64,000 bases of DNA from Bradyrhizobium sp. 200 (GTDB lineage: Bacteria > Pseudomonadota > Alphaproteobacteria > Rhizobiales > Xanthobacteraceae). Both the position numbers and the translations under genes were made by a program. Positions 8,411 to 16,086 of the stretch are shown piece by piece. Within the stretch, counting starts at the first letter, position 1, and every line of letters begins with the position of its first letter. The DNA lies in NCBI RefSeq assembly GCF_023100945.1, contig NZ_CP064689.1, positions 5,376,001-5,440,000 of the forward strand. The letters run 5' to 3'. The notes under the pieces are model-generated. The model made no database searches. It worked only from the letters and a program-made list of their open reading frames with translations, and had not been told where the DNA came from.

Positions 8411-8797
8411 TCAGCGTACGCCCGGCCTGTCGCGGTCGAGCCCCTTGACCTGGAGGTCGTCGAGGTAGTCCTGAAAGCGCCGTCCGGCATTCTCGCCGAG
8501 ATCGCGCAGGAACGCCCAGGAATAGATGCCGGTCGCGTGCATGTCGTCGAACCCTATTCTGACAGCGTAGTTGCCGACAGGATCGACGGAAAGAATGGTC
8601 ACATTACGTTTGCCGCCGACCGTCTTGCGCTCGGCTTCGGAATGCCCCTGCACTTCGGCGGATGGGCTGGTCACCCGGAGCAATTCGGCGGACAGGTCGA
8701 AGGTGCGGCCGTCGTCAAAGGCAATACGCAGCGAGCGGCGGTCCTTCGGCAGGCGAATTTCGACCGGCCACGCCAGCGTAACGTCAGGCGCGCTCAC
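8411..8797 (-). CDS. DUF971 / GBBH-like N-terminal domain protein
   Basis: The protein has 128 residues and is a single DUF971 domain: IRLPKDRRSLRIAFDDG, LRVTSPSAEVQGH, then VGNYAVRIGFDDMHATGIYS. This fold is the N-terminal domain of gamma-butyrobetaine hydroxylase, and it is also found alone next to Mrp-type Fe-S proteins. A GTG start at 8797 is used. The gene lies between a 51-residue membrane protein and the WD40-cytochrome gene on the same strand, so it belongs to the formate dehydrogenase transcript. The role is unknown, but Fe-S cluster biogenesis is plausible. Confidence 0.8.
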   Translation of the reverse strand: MSAPDVTLAWPVEIRLPKDRRSLRIAFDDGRTFDLSAELLRVTSPSAEVQGHSEAERKTVGGKRNVTILSVDPVGNYAVRIGFDDMHATGIYSWAFLRDLGENAGRRFQDYLDDLQVKGLDRDRPGVR

Positions 8798-8805
8798 CGC
8801 CGGCG

Positions 8806-8961
8806 TCAGCTCGGGCCAATCAAGTTATGGCCGGGATCGCCGACCCTGGCGCCCGTGGTCGTAAACGCGACCGAGCTTGGCTCCTGGATAGTATTGAGCA
8901 CCATCGCGACGCCCACCGCGGCAACCACGGCAAACGCCAGAGCCGCAACAAAGGATTTCAT
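8806..8961 (-). CDS. 51-residue single-pass membrane or secreted protein in the fdh run
   Basis: An ATG at 8961 opens a 52-codon frame ending TGA at 8806. The N-terminal segment MKSFVAALAFAVVAAVGVAM is a strong membrane or signal segment. It is followed by a short tail (ARVGDPGHNLIGPS). The gene fits between fdhC (30 bp upstream) and the DUF971 gene (8 bp downstream) in the same orientation, and codon usage is typical. The family is not recognised with certainty. Confidence 0.65.
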   Translation of the reverse strand: MKSFVAALAFAVVAAVGVAMVLNTIQEPSSVAFTTTGARVGDPGHNLIGPS

Positions 8962-8991
8962 GTCACTTCCTCACATTTCACTTGAACCGGA

Positions 8992-10014
8992 CTATTCGGC
9001 CGGCACGGCATGCGGCGTGCGGTCGGACGGCGCGCCAGCCTTCTGCTGTTCCTCCACCCAGAGCGAGTGATGCTCCTTGGCCCAATTCACATCGACCTCG
9101 CCGGTGCCCATCGCATCAAATGCCCCCTCCATCCCGATCGAACCGATGTAGATGTGCGCCAGCATAGCCGCGATGAAGAGCATCGCGATCACGGCGTGGA
9201 TCACGGTCCAGAACTGCAACGCCGTGACGTTGCCGGGCAGATACGGGAACAGAAGGAACCAGCCGGACACCGACATCAGCGCGCCGCCGATGATCACGAT
9301 CCAGAAAATCCCCTTTTGCCCGGCGTTGAAGCGCTTGGCGGGTGGGTGCTTGCCTTCGGACAGAAGGCCGCCACCCTGCTTGATCCACTCCAGGTCGAGC
9401 TTGCTGGGGATGTTATCCCTGATCCAGATCAGGAACATGATCACGAGGCCCAGAATGAACGGGAATGCCAGGTAGTTGTGCGCAAGCTTGGCCCAGGCCG
9501 ACATGGCCGCGAACGTGTCCGCGCCGAACAACGGCAGGATCAGCGTGCGGCCAAAGCTGACGTTCAGGCCCGAGAGCGCCAACACGATGAAGCAGCTTGC
9601 CGTGAGCCAGTGCGTGAACCGCTCGAAGCTGGCAAACCGCAAGATCGTCTTCCCCGAGAATCCCTGGTGGACGCGAATCCGGCCGCGCACCATCAGGAAG
9701 ATGGCCAGCACGGCCAGCATTCCGAGAATGGTAATGCCGCCGATCCAGGGCAGCTTGCTGCGCTGGAAGTCGCGCCAGTCGCGCCCCGCAGGCTGGATCA
9801 GATTGGCAGCACTTCCGTCGGGGATCGACACGCGCCCGGAGATCTTGTCGCCCTCCTTCAGCGCGTTCAGAAGCTTGTCTTCCTGAACGGCTTCGGCAGT
9901 GGGCTTGAACGAAAGCTGGGCGGCTGCGGGACTAGCAAGAACGAACAGCAGCGCGAGTGCGGCAAGCAAGGGCTTGAACATCGCGAGCTTGAGAATTGAA
10001 AGTGAGCCTGGCAT
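8992..10014 (-). CDS. fdhC: Formate dehydrogenase gamma subunit, cytochrome b556
   Basis: The protein has 340 residues. A signal-like segment at about residues 12-33 is followed by a soluble N-terminal region, typical of the FDO/FDH gamma subfamily. Four membrane helices begin near residues 93, 130, 178 and 250. Histidines for two b haems are present in FERFTHWLTASCF, KLAHNYLAF and TVIHAVIAMLFIAAMLAHIY. The subunit anchors the exported enzyme and passes electrons from the Fe-S subunit to quinone. The start at 10014 gives MPGSLSILKLAMFK; an internal ATG at 9981 is an alternative. It follows fdhB by about 70 bp. Confidence 0.93.
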   Translation of the reverse strand: MPGSLSILKLAMFKPLLAALALLFVLASPAAAQLSFKPTAEAVQEDKLLNALKEGDKISGRVSIPDGSAANLIQPAGRDWRDFQRSKLPWIGGITILGMLAVLAIFLMVRGRIRVHQGFSGKTILRFASFERFTHWLTASCFIVLALSGLNVSFGRTLILPLFGADTFAAMSAWAKLAHNYLAFPFILGLVIMFLIWIRDNIPSKLDLEWIKQGGGLLSEGKHPPAKRFNAGQKGIFWIVIIGGALMSVSGWFLLFPYLPGNVTALQFWTVIHAVIAMLFIAAMLAHIYIGSIGMEGAFDAMGTGEVDVNWAKEHHSLWVEEQQKAGAPSDRTPHAVPAE

Positions 10015-10085
10015 TTGCACAACGCCCTTTCGGTTATCGGAATTACGCTGATGCCGCCGCGCCAGAGCGCGGCGGCCGCTCTGTA

Positions 10086-10682
10086 TCAGCCGGTCGGCGA
10101 ATCGCTGTAGGCGGTCTTCCAGCCCCACATGCCGGAGCCGTAACCGCGCTTCATCACCCGCTCCTTGTAGATTTCGGCGATGATCGCGCCGTCTCCGGCG
10201 AGCAGCGACTTGGTCGAGCACATCTCGGCACAGATCGGCAGCTTGCCTTCGGCCAGCCGGTTGGCGCCGTATTTGGCGTATTCGGCCGGCGTCGAGTCGG
10301 CTTCCGGCCCGCCCGCGCAATAGGTGCATTTGTCCATCTTGCCGCGCGATCCGAAGTTGCCGACCTTCGGATATTGCGGTGCGCCGAACGGACAGGCGTA
10401 GAAGCAGTAACCGCATCCGATGCACAGGTCCTTGGAGTGCAGCACGACGCCGTCGGCGGTGGTGTAGAAGCACGACACCGGGCAGACCGCGGCGCACGGC
10501 GCATCCGTGCAGTGCATGCAGGCCATGGAAACCGAGCGTTCGCCGGGCTTGCCGTCATTGATGGTGACGACGCGGCGACGATTGATGCCCCACGGCACTT
10601 CATGTTCGTTCTTGCAGGCCGTCACGCAGGCGTTGCACTCGATGCAACGGTCGGCATCACAAAGAAATTTGACGCGAGCCAT
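10086..10682 (-). CDS. fdhB: Formate dehydrogenase beta subunit, four [4Fe-4S] clusters
   Basis: The protein has 198 residues and belongs to the FDH3/FdnH/HybA ferredoxin family. Cysteine motifs occur in order: CIECNACVTAC near residue 13, CMHCTDAPCAAVCP near residue 56, CIGCGYCFYACP near residue 91, and CTYCAGG near residue 120. They transfer electrons from the catalytic subunit to the cytochrome b subunit. There is no C-terminal membrane helix, unlike E. coli FdnH, so the protein must be held by FdhA and FdhC. It lies 14 bp after fdhA. Confidence 0.95.
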   Translation of the reverse strand: MARVKFLCDADRCIECNACVTACKNEHEVPWGINRRRVVTINDGKPGERSVSMACMHCTDAPCAAVCPVSCFYTTADGVVLHSKDLCIGCGYCFYACPFGAPQYPKVGNFGSRGKMDKCTYCAGGPEADSTPAEYAKYGANRLAEGKLPICAEMCSTKSLLAGDGAIIAEIYKERVMKRGYGSGMWGWKTAYSDSPTG

Positions 10683-10696
10683 GATCTATTCTCCTC

Positions 10697-13663
10697 TCAC
10701 GCCGCTTGAATCTGGCACAGGGTCACCTTGCCCTCGTGCATGCCGGTGACCGGGTCGTAGCCGTAGGACGTGATCGTGTTGACGCTTTCGCCGAGCACGA
10801 TCGGGTCCGAGCCCTTCGGGTATTTGCCGCGCTGGTCGACGCCCTGGAACCAGCCGGAGAAGTGGAACGGCATGAATGCCACCCCCTTGCCGACACGGTC
10901 GGTGACGAGCGCCTTGACGCGGGCCTTCGAGCTGTTTTCCGGACCAAGCACCCAGACCCAGCCGCCGTCCTTGATGCCGCGCTCGGCGGCATCCGACGTG
11001 TTGACCTCGACGAACATGTCCTGCTGCAATTCGGCCAGCCATTTGTTCGAGCGCGTCTCCTCGCCGCCGCCTTCATATTCCACGAGGCGTCCCGAGGTCA
11101 GGATGATCGGGAATTGCTTGGCAAGCCCCTTCTCCACCGCCGCCTTCTGAACGGAGAAGCCGAGGTTGGCCATGCGGAACTGGCGTCCGTCCGGACGCGT
11201 CGGATATTTCGCGACCAGATCGGGCCGCGCCGTGTAGATCGGCTCACGATGGACCGGCACGGGATCGGGCAGATTCCACGCCACCGCGCGGGCCTTGCCG
11301 TTGCCATACGCCATCACGCCATGCTCGAGCGTGACGCGGATGATGCCGCCCGACAGGTCAACCGCCCAGCCGACGCCATCAGGGTTGTTGCCGCCGATCT
11401 TGTTGATGGTCGCCAGCTCGTCTGCGGTGAGATCCTTGTCCCAGCCGAGCTTCTTGAGCACACCGTAAGTGAACTCGGGATAGCCATCGGTCAGCTCGGA
11501 GCCCTTGCTGTAGGAGCCTTCGGACAGCAGGTTGACGTTCTTCACCGAACCGTCCGGCTGCTTCTCTTCGTACACGACGCCGAAGCGGGCGCGGAACGTG
11601 CCGCCGCCGTCCTTGGCGTGAAGGTTGGTGTTGTAGAGCGTATGCGTTCCCGGATGCTTGATCTGCGGCGTGCCCCAGCACGGCCAAGGCAGGCCGTAAT
11701 AGTCGCCGCCGATCTCGGGCTCGTCCGCCTTGGCGCGCAGCGTCACCAGGTCGAACTTGCCCTGGTTCTTCATGTGCGCCTTCAGCCGCTCCGGCGACTG
11801 GCCGGAATAGCCGGTCGAGAAGCCGCCGCGGTTGATTTCGCGGAGCAGGTCTTCCGGCGACGGCCGATTGTCCTCGACCTTGATGTTCTTGAACATCCTG
11901 TCGGCGAAACCGAGCTTCGCCGACAGCCGGTAGATGATCTCGTAATCGTCCTTCGATTCGAAGATCGGCTTGACGATCTGTTCGCCCCACTGCAGCGAGC
12001 GGTTGGAGGCCGTTCGCGAACCCGAGGTCTCGAACTGGGTGCAGGCCGGCAGCAGATAGGTGCCGTTCTTGCGCTCGGAGATTGCGGCGAATGTGGTGGG
12101 ATGCGGATCGGCAACTACGAGCAGTTCGAGCTTTTCGAGGCCCTTCACCATCTCGGTCATGCGTGGCACGGTGTTGCCGCCGTGACCCATGATCACCACG
12201 CCCTTCACGGCATCGCGCTGGTCGACGTCGTCAGGGTTGGCCAGCGTCGCATCGAACCAGCGGGTCCACGGGATGCCCGGCAGTTCCATGTTCTGCTTGC
12301 GGGTGCGCGCCGGACGGCCCGCCTTTGCCGGAACTTCGTCGAAGCGCGACTGCAGGTAATCGTATTCGACCTCCCAGACGCGCGCCCAATGCTTCCAGGC
12401 ACCTTCGACCAGGCCGTAATAGAGCGGCAGCGTCACGATATCGAGGCCGATATCGGTCGCGCCCTGCACGTTGCAATGGCCGCGGAAGATATTGGCGCCG
12501 CCGCCGAAGGTGCCGACATTGCCGGTCGCCAGCAGCAGGTTGCAATAGGCGCGGACGTTGGCGGTGCCGACGGTATGCTGCGTGCCGCCCATGCACCAGA
12601 CAAAGGCCGATGGCTTCTGCTTGGCGAAGGTCTCGGCGACCTTCTTCAACTGCTCGCCCGGAATGCCGGTAACGCGCTCGACCTCTTCCGGCGTCCACTT
12701 CGCGACTTCGGCGCGGATCTGGTCCATGCCGTAGACGCGTTGCTTGATGAATTCCTTGTCTTCCCAGCCATTGTTGAAGATGTGGTGCAGCATGCCCCAG
12801 ATGACGGCGATATCAGTGCCGCCGCGGAAGCGGACATATTCGGTGGCGTGGGCCGCGGTACGGGTGAAGCGCGGATCGAGCACGAACACGTTGGCGCGGT
12901 TGAGTTCCTTGCCGGAGAGGATGTGCTGCAACGAAACCGGGTGCGCTTCTGCGGCGTTCGACCCCATGAAGACGATCGTCTTCGAGTTGCGCATGTCATT
13001 GTAGGAATTCGTCATCGCGCCGTAGCCCCAGGTATTGGCGACGCCGGCGACGGTGGTCGAATGGCAGATGCGGGCCTGGTGATCGATCGAGTTGGTGCCC
13101 CAGAACGCCGCGAACTTGCGGAACAAATATCCGCCCTCGTTGGAGAACTTCGCCGAGCCGAGCAGATAGACCGAATCGGCGCCCGACTTGGCGCGGATCT
13201 CGAGCATCTTGTCGCCGATCTCGTTGATGGCCACGTCCCAGGAGATCTTCTGCCACTCGCCGTTGACGAGCTTCATCGGGTATTTCAGCCGGCGATCGCC
13301 ATGGACGAGTTCGCGCACCGCAGCGCCCTTAGCGCAATGCGAGCCGCGGTTGATCGGGCTGTCCCAGGCCGGCTCCTGGCCGACCCAGACGCCGTTCTGC
13401 ACTTCGGCGATCACGGTGCAACCGACCGAGCAATGCGTGCAGATATTCTTCCTGATTTCGGTCGGTGCGCCGACCTTCTCAGGGCCGGCCTGCGCCTTGC
13501 GCACCGAGCCGAGCGGCATCAGGCCGATCGCGGCGCCCGCACCGGCCGCCAGACCGGACCGCCGCAGGAACGTGCGGCGGTCGAGAACTCCCGACGCGAG
13601 GCCGGCGGCGATACCCTGCAAACGCGCCCTGCCCGCGGATCCGTCTCTTCGCTTCATCAACAT
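10697..13663 (-). CDS. fdhA: Formate dehydrogenase catalytic subunit, exported, molybdopterin-dependent, Cys type
   Basis: The protein has 988 residues. A twin-arginine signal (DRRTFLRRSGLAAGAG) spans about residues 28-43. The [4Fe-4S] ligands are Cys75, Cys78, Cys82 and Cys110 (CTHCSVGC ... HCAKG). The active-site motif RICHSTTVAG places Cys200 and His201 where E. coli FdnG has selenocysteine-His. A molybdopterin-binding domain follows, and a molydopterin-binding C-terminal domain covers about residues 870-980. It oxidises formate to CO2 in the periplasm. The start at 13663 is preferred over the upstream open frame, which overlaps the TAT mini-gene. It is co-transcribed with the TAT protein and fdhB. 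Confidence 0.95.
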   Translation of the reverse strand: MLMKRRDGSAGRARLQGIAAGLASGVLDRRTFLRRSGLAAGAGAAIGLMPLGSVRKAQAGPEKVGAPTEIRKNICTHCSVGCTVIAEVQNGVWVGQEPAWDSPINRGSHCAKGAAVRELVHGDRRLKYPMKLVNGEWQKISWDVAINEIGDKMLEIRAKSGADSVYLLGSAKFSNEGGYLFRKFAAFWGTNSIDHQARICHSTTVAGVANTWGYGAMTNSYNDMRNSKTIVFMGSNAAEAHPVSLQHILSGKELNRANVFVLDPRFTRTAAHATEYVRFRGGTDIAVIWGMLHHIFNNGWEDKEFIKQRVYGMDQIRAEVAKWTPEEVERVTGIPGEQLKKVAETFAKQKPSAFVWCMGGTQHTVGTANVRAYCNLLLATGNVGTFGGGANIFRGHCNVQGATDIGLDIVTLPLYYGLVEGAWKHWARVWEVEYDYLQSRFDEVPAKAGRPARTRKQNMELPGIPWTRWFDATLANPDDVDQRDAVKGVVIMGHGGNTVPRMTEMVKGLEKLELLVVADPHPTTFAAISERKNGTYLLPACTQFETSGSRTASNRSLQWGEQIVKPIFESKDDYEIIYRLSAKLGFADRMFKNIKVEDNRPSPEDLLREINRGGFSTGYSGQSPERLKAHMKNQGKFDLVTLRAKADEPEIGGDYYGLPWPCWGTPQIKHPGTHTLYNTNLHAKDGGGTFRARFGVVYEEKQPDGSVKNVNLLSEGSYSKGSELTDGYPEFTYGVLKKLGWDKDLTADELATINKIGGNNPDGVGWAVDLSGGIIRVTLEHGVMAYGNGKARAVAWNLPDPVPVHREPIYTARPDLVAKYPTRPDGRQFRMANLGFSVQKAAVEKGLAKQFPIILTSGRLVEYEGGGEETRSNKWLAELQQDMFVEVNTSDAAERGIKDGGWVWVLGPENSSKARVKALVTDRVGKGVAFMPFHFSGWFQGVDQRGKYPKGSDPIVLGESVNTITSYGYDPVTGMHEGKVTLCQIQAA

Positions 13664-13676
13664 GTGCGTGGTCCCA

Positions 13677-13892
13677 TCAATAGCGGTTGACGCGATAGAA
13701 ATTCTTGACGTGATCGGTTTCCTTGTAGCGCGCCTTGACGCGCTCGGCCTGTGACTCGTCGGCGACTGCCTCGCCGCCGGCAAGCGGCACAACGGCTGCT
13801 GCTGCAACCGCCGAACCGCCCATCAGAAACAGGCTGCGCCGATCCACCCCCGTGGTCCGAGACTTGCCCTTGCTGTCAGATGGCTTGCTCAT
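13677..13892 (-). CDS. Formate dehydrogenase region TAT-signal mini-protein
   Basis: The protein has 71 residues. A twin-arginine signal (VDRRSLFLMGGSAVAAAAVV) is followed by a short charged mature part ending HVKNFYRVNRY. The same short TAT protein precedes many proteobacterial fdh operons. The gene ends 13 bp before fdhA. Its role is unknown; it could be a co-exported assembly factor or small subunit. Confidence 0.85.
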   Translation of the reverse strand: MSKPSDSKGKSRTTGVDRRSLFLMGGSAVAAAAVVPLAGGEAVADESQAERVKARYKETDHVKNFYRVNRY

Positions 13893-13925
13893 TGCGATAT
13901 CCCCTTCTCACGTCGCCTTTCGCCG

Positions 13926-14714
13926 TCATTCCGACAGCGTGAAGGCCTCCGATTCCAATTCCATGAAGACACGGCCGGTGCGGCCGACGGCGCGGTAGAA
14001 GCGCGCCGTTTGCGACATTTCCAGATCGACGAACATCCGCGCCGCCCACGGCTTGAGATGCCGCTCGAAAAAGCGCGCCTGTTCGGCGAACTCAGCCTCG
14101 AAGTCGCCGCGTGCGAGACCCGCCATGACCTCGAGCAGTATCGCGATGTGATCTTCCGGCTCCCGCGAGGTGCCGGCGCGCTCGATCCCGAGCCCGCGCA
14201 AATCCTCGCGCACCCGCGCCAGCGGACGCTCGTGAAGAAAGCCGGTCAGATAGTAGGAGGCATAGGGAAGCAGTTCGCCGCGGCCGAGGCCGATGAAAAG
14301 ATCGAAGAACTCCTTGTTCGCGGCGCGATCATGGGTCGCCGCGGCAGCCGCCGCGAGTTCGACATGCGCCATGCCGAGTTCGGAGCCGTCGCCCTTCAGC
14401 ATTGCAACCCGCTTGAGCGTCTCGGCATCGGGCGCCTTGCCAAGCAGCAGCGACAACAGGCCGTATTCCGCGGCGCGCAGTTGATCGATCTCGTCGATTT
14501 CGGGCTTCGATGTCACCTGATCCTCGGATGATCCGTAGAGATCGGGGCGCAAGACAAACCGATTGACCTGCGTCAGCGCCTCGACGGCAAGAACCCGCTC
14601 GGCGGGAATGCGCGACCAGACCGAAACCGACGGCTGCGCAATGCCAAGCCCCCGCGCCAGCGACCCGACGCCACCTGCTGCCCTGATTGCTAGCTCCAGA
14701 CCGGTGTCACGCAT
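13926..14714 (-). CDS. YdaS-like helix-turn-helix fused to TorD-family chaperone
   Basis: The protein has 262 residues. Residues 1-55 form a Cro/YdaS-type helix-turn-helix (AIRAAGGVGSLARGLGIAQP, then ERVLAVEALTQVNRFVLRPDLY). Residues 75-225 are a TorD/DmsD-type all-helical chaperone domain with AAEYGLLSLLLG, LLPYASYYLTGFLHERPL and PEDHIAILLEVMAG. TorD chaperones bind TAT signals of Mo enzymes and aid cofactor loading. The added DNA-binding domain suggests the chaperone may also control transcription, perhaps in response to free apo-FdhA. The start at 14714 matches the HTH N-terminus. A pseudo-palindrome lies 65 bp upstream. Confidence 0.85.
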   Translation of the reverse strand: MRDTGLELAIRAAGGVGSLARGLGIAQPSVSVWSRIPAERVLAVEALTQVNRFVLRPDLYGSSEDQVTSKPEIDEIDQLRAAEYGLLSLLLGKAPDAETLKRVAMLKGDGSELGMAHVELAAAAAATHDRAANKEFFDLFIGLGRGELLPYASYYLTGFLHERPLARVREDLRGLGIERAGTSREPEDHIAILLEVMAGLARGDFEAEFAEQARFFERHLKPWAARMFVDLEMSQTARFYRAVGRTGRVFMELESEAFTLSE

Positions 14715-14778
14715 GGTGCTACCGATTTCTCCCCGCCCACTCGCGCCCACCCATGTCCCTCGGGGTGTACAAACTTAG

Positions 14779-14798
14779 AACTGGAATTATTCCAAGTT
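14779..14798. promoter_or_regulatory. Inverted repeat upstream of the HTH-TorD gene
   Basis: AACT-GGAAT-T-ATTCC-A-AGTT is an almost perfect dyad with a core of TGGAAT/ATTCCA around one base. It sits in the only sizeable gap (about 130 bp) within the fdh accessory run, between the DUF3306 gene and the HTH-TorD gene. It is a plausible operator for the HTH domain of the adjacent protein; that assignment is inference. Confidence 0.5.
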
Positions 14799-14844
14799 GG
14801 GAATCTGTAGCATAGGCTTTGCCTATGTCCGCAAGAACTTTTGT

Positions 14845-15555
14845 CTAAACAATCGGTTTAGCGGTGCCATGACGTCGCACTGGCTGCTGCGGTGCAGCAG
14901 GTGCCGCCGGCTCGGATTCGGCGGCCGGCGCGGGTTCGCCGGCATCGCTTTCGGCCTTTGAAACGACTTCCATTTCCGGCGCCGGTTCCCCAGACTGCCT
15001 GAGAGACTGCACCGGGAGTTCTTCCTGCGATTTTGCCGGCAGATCGCGTTCGGACGGCTCTACGGGAGAACCCGCCGCCTCATCTGCGGGATTTACGCCG
15101 GAATTTGTCGCGTCGGCTGCAGGCTCGCCCATGATCTGCGACACCAGCCGCGCCAGATCGACACCTGCGCCGAGGTCGCCGCCACCGGGAACCCCGCCTG
15201 GCGCATTCCAGTCATAGGCGTATTCGAGCGCGGGATTGACGTAGTTGCGGATTGCGGGATCCAGCGCCCAGGATTTTCGCAAGGCGGCGTTCCGCAAATG
15301 TTCGGGAACGCCTTTGCGAAGAAATGCGGTGATATCGGTGGTCTCCGTCAGTTCCTCGAGCTTTGGCAAGGTCGAGAGATCGAACTCCGGCGCGACGTCT
15401 TCGCGTTGCGCTGAAGGTAGAGGTGGAGCTGACGATTCGGCGCTTTCGGCAGCCGGCGCGTCCGGCTTCGGTTCCGGCTGTTTTGCCTCCTGCTTGCGCT
15501 GCGACCATCGCGCCAGGAAGCCCTTGTCCCGATCGGCTTCGTCCGGACCACTCAT
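14845..15555 (-). CDS. DUF3306 protein of the formate dehydrogenase locus
   Basis: The protein has 236 residues. The N-terminal half has FLARWSQRKQEAK, then the DUF3306 core DLSTLPKLEELTETTDITAF and RKGVPEHLRNAALRKSWALD. The C-terminal half is low complexity, rich in A, E, P and S, and probably disordered. The family is repeatedly found with DUF3305 in fdh loci. Its start overlaps the stop of the DUF3305 gene by 4 bp. The molecular role is unknown. Confidence 0.85.
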   Translation of the reverse strand: MSGPDEADRDKGFLARWSQRKQEAKQPEPKPDAPAAESAESSAPPLPSAQREDVAPEFDLSTLPKLEELTETTDITAFLRKGVPEHLRNAALRKSWALDPAIRNYVNPALEYAYDWNAPGGVPGGGDLGAGVDLARLVSQIMGEPAADATNSGVNPADEAAGSPVEPSERDLPAKSQEELPVQSLRQSGEPAPEMEVVSKAESDAGEPAPAAESEPAAPAAPQQPVRRHGTAKPIV

Positions 15556-16064
15556 CGGCGTCCCGTTCCCTCATCCGGCCGCCCGCCCGGCACGCGCGGC
15601 CGATCGCCGCTCGCGCGATCGCGCTTGCGCTTGTGGAACACCCGCTCGACATGGAATCGATCGACAAAGGCTGCAATCCATGACGCGATCTCAGGCGGCA
15701 TCGGCACGGTCCCGATCACGTCGCAGCCGCTTTCGAACATCGCCTCCCCCTCGGTCGGGTCGGCGGTAACCTTGGTCAGCTCGAGTTCGGCGCCGCCGTC
15801 CTGGCGACGCAAAGCAACCCAGATGCGCGGCTCACCGTCGGCAAGGTTATCGCGATAATTCGCCGTTTCCGCGCTGAACAGATCGATGCTGGCCGAGCCC
15901 GCGTAATAGGTCGTCGCATCGGCCTCAGTGGACAGCGCGGTCCACGGCGCCGTTGACGGCACCTCGTCCAAAATCATCGCCGGCGACCACAACTGGTCGA
16001 TCCAGGGATTGTCGATCGAACGGCGTCGCACCACCACACCGACCTCGCGGGATGCTTCAGTCAT
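15552..16064 (-). CDS. DUF3305 protein of the formate dehydrogenase locus
   Basis: The protein has 170 residues. The family-typical start GVVVRRRSIDNPWIDQLWSP is followed by a compact mixed alpha/beta region and a basic C-terminal tail (RVFHKRKRDRASGDRPR). The start at 16064 gives MTEASREVGVVVRR with a good ribosome site (GGGAGG). The gene overlaps the DUF3306 gene and follows the DUF6352 gene by about 22 bp. The function is unknown, but co-occurrence with FDH points to assembly or maturation. Confidence 0.85.
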   Translation of the reverse strand: MTEASREVGVVVRRRSIDNPWIDQLWSPAMILDEVPSTAPWTALSTEADATTYYAGSASIDLFSAETANYRDNLADGEPRIWVALRRQDGGAELELTKVTADPTEGEAMFESGCDVIGTVPMPPEIASWIAAFVDRFHVERVFHKRKRDRASGDRPRVPGGRPDEGTGRR

Positions 16065-16086
16065 TGCCGATCCTCCCTTCGGTGGA

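Noticed and set aside
10706..13690. A 994-codon open frame on the plus strand
   Set aside because: It is exactly antisense to fdhA, has no recognisable domain, is rich in R, H and D, and arises from GC-rich codon bias.
13808..14000. Plus-strand small frames opposite the TAT mini-protein gene
   Set aside because: The minus-strand gene has a clear twin-arginine signal and typical position before fdhA; the plus-strand frames are shadows.
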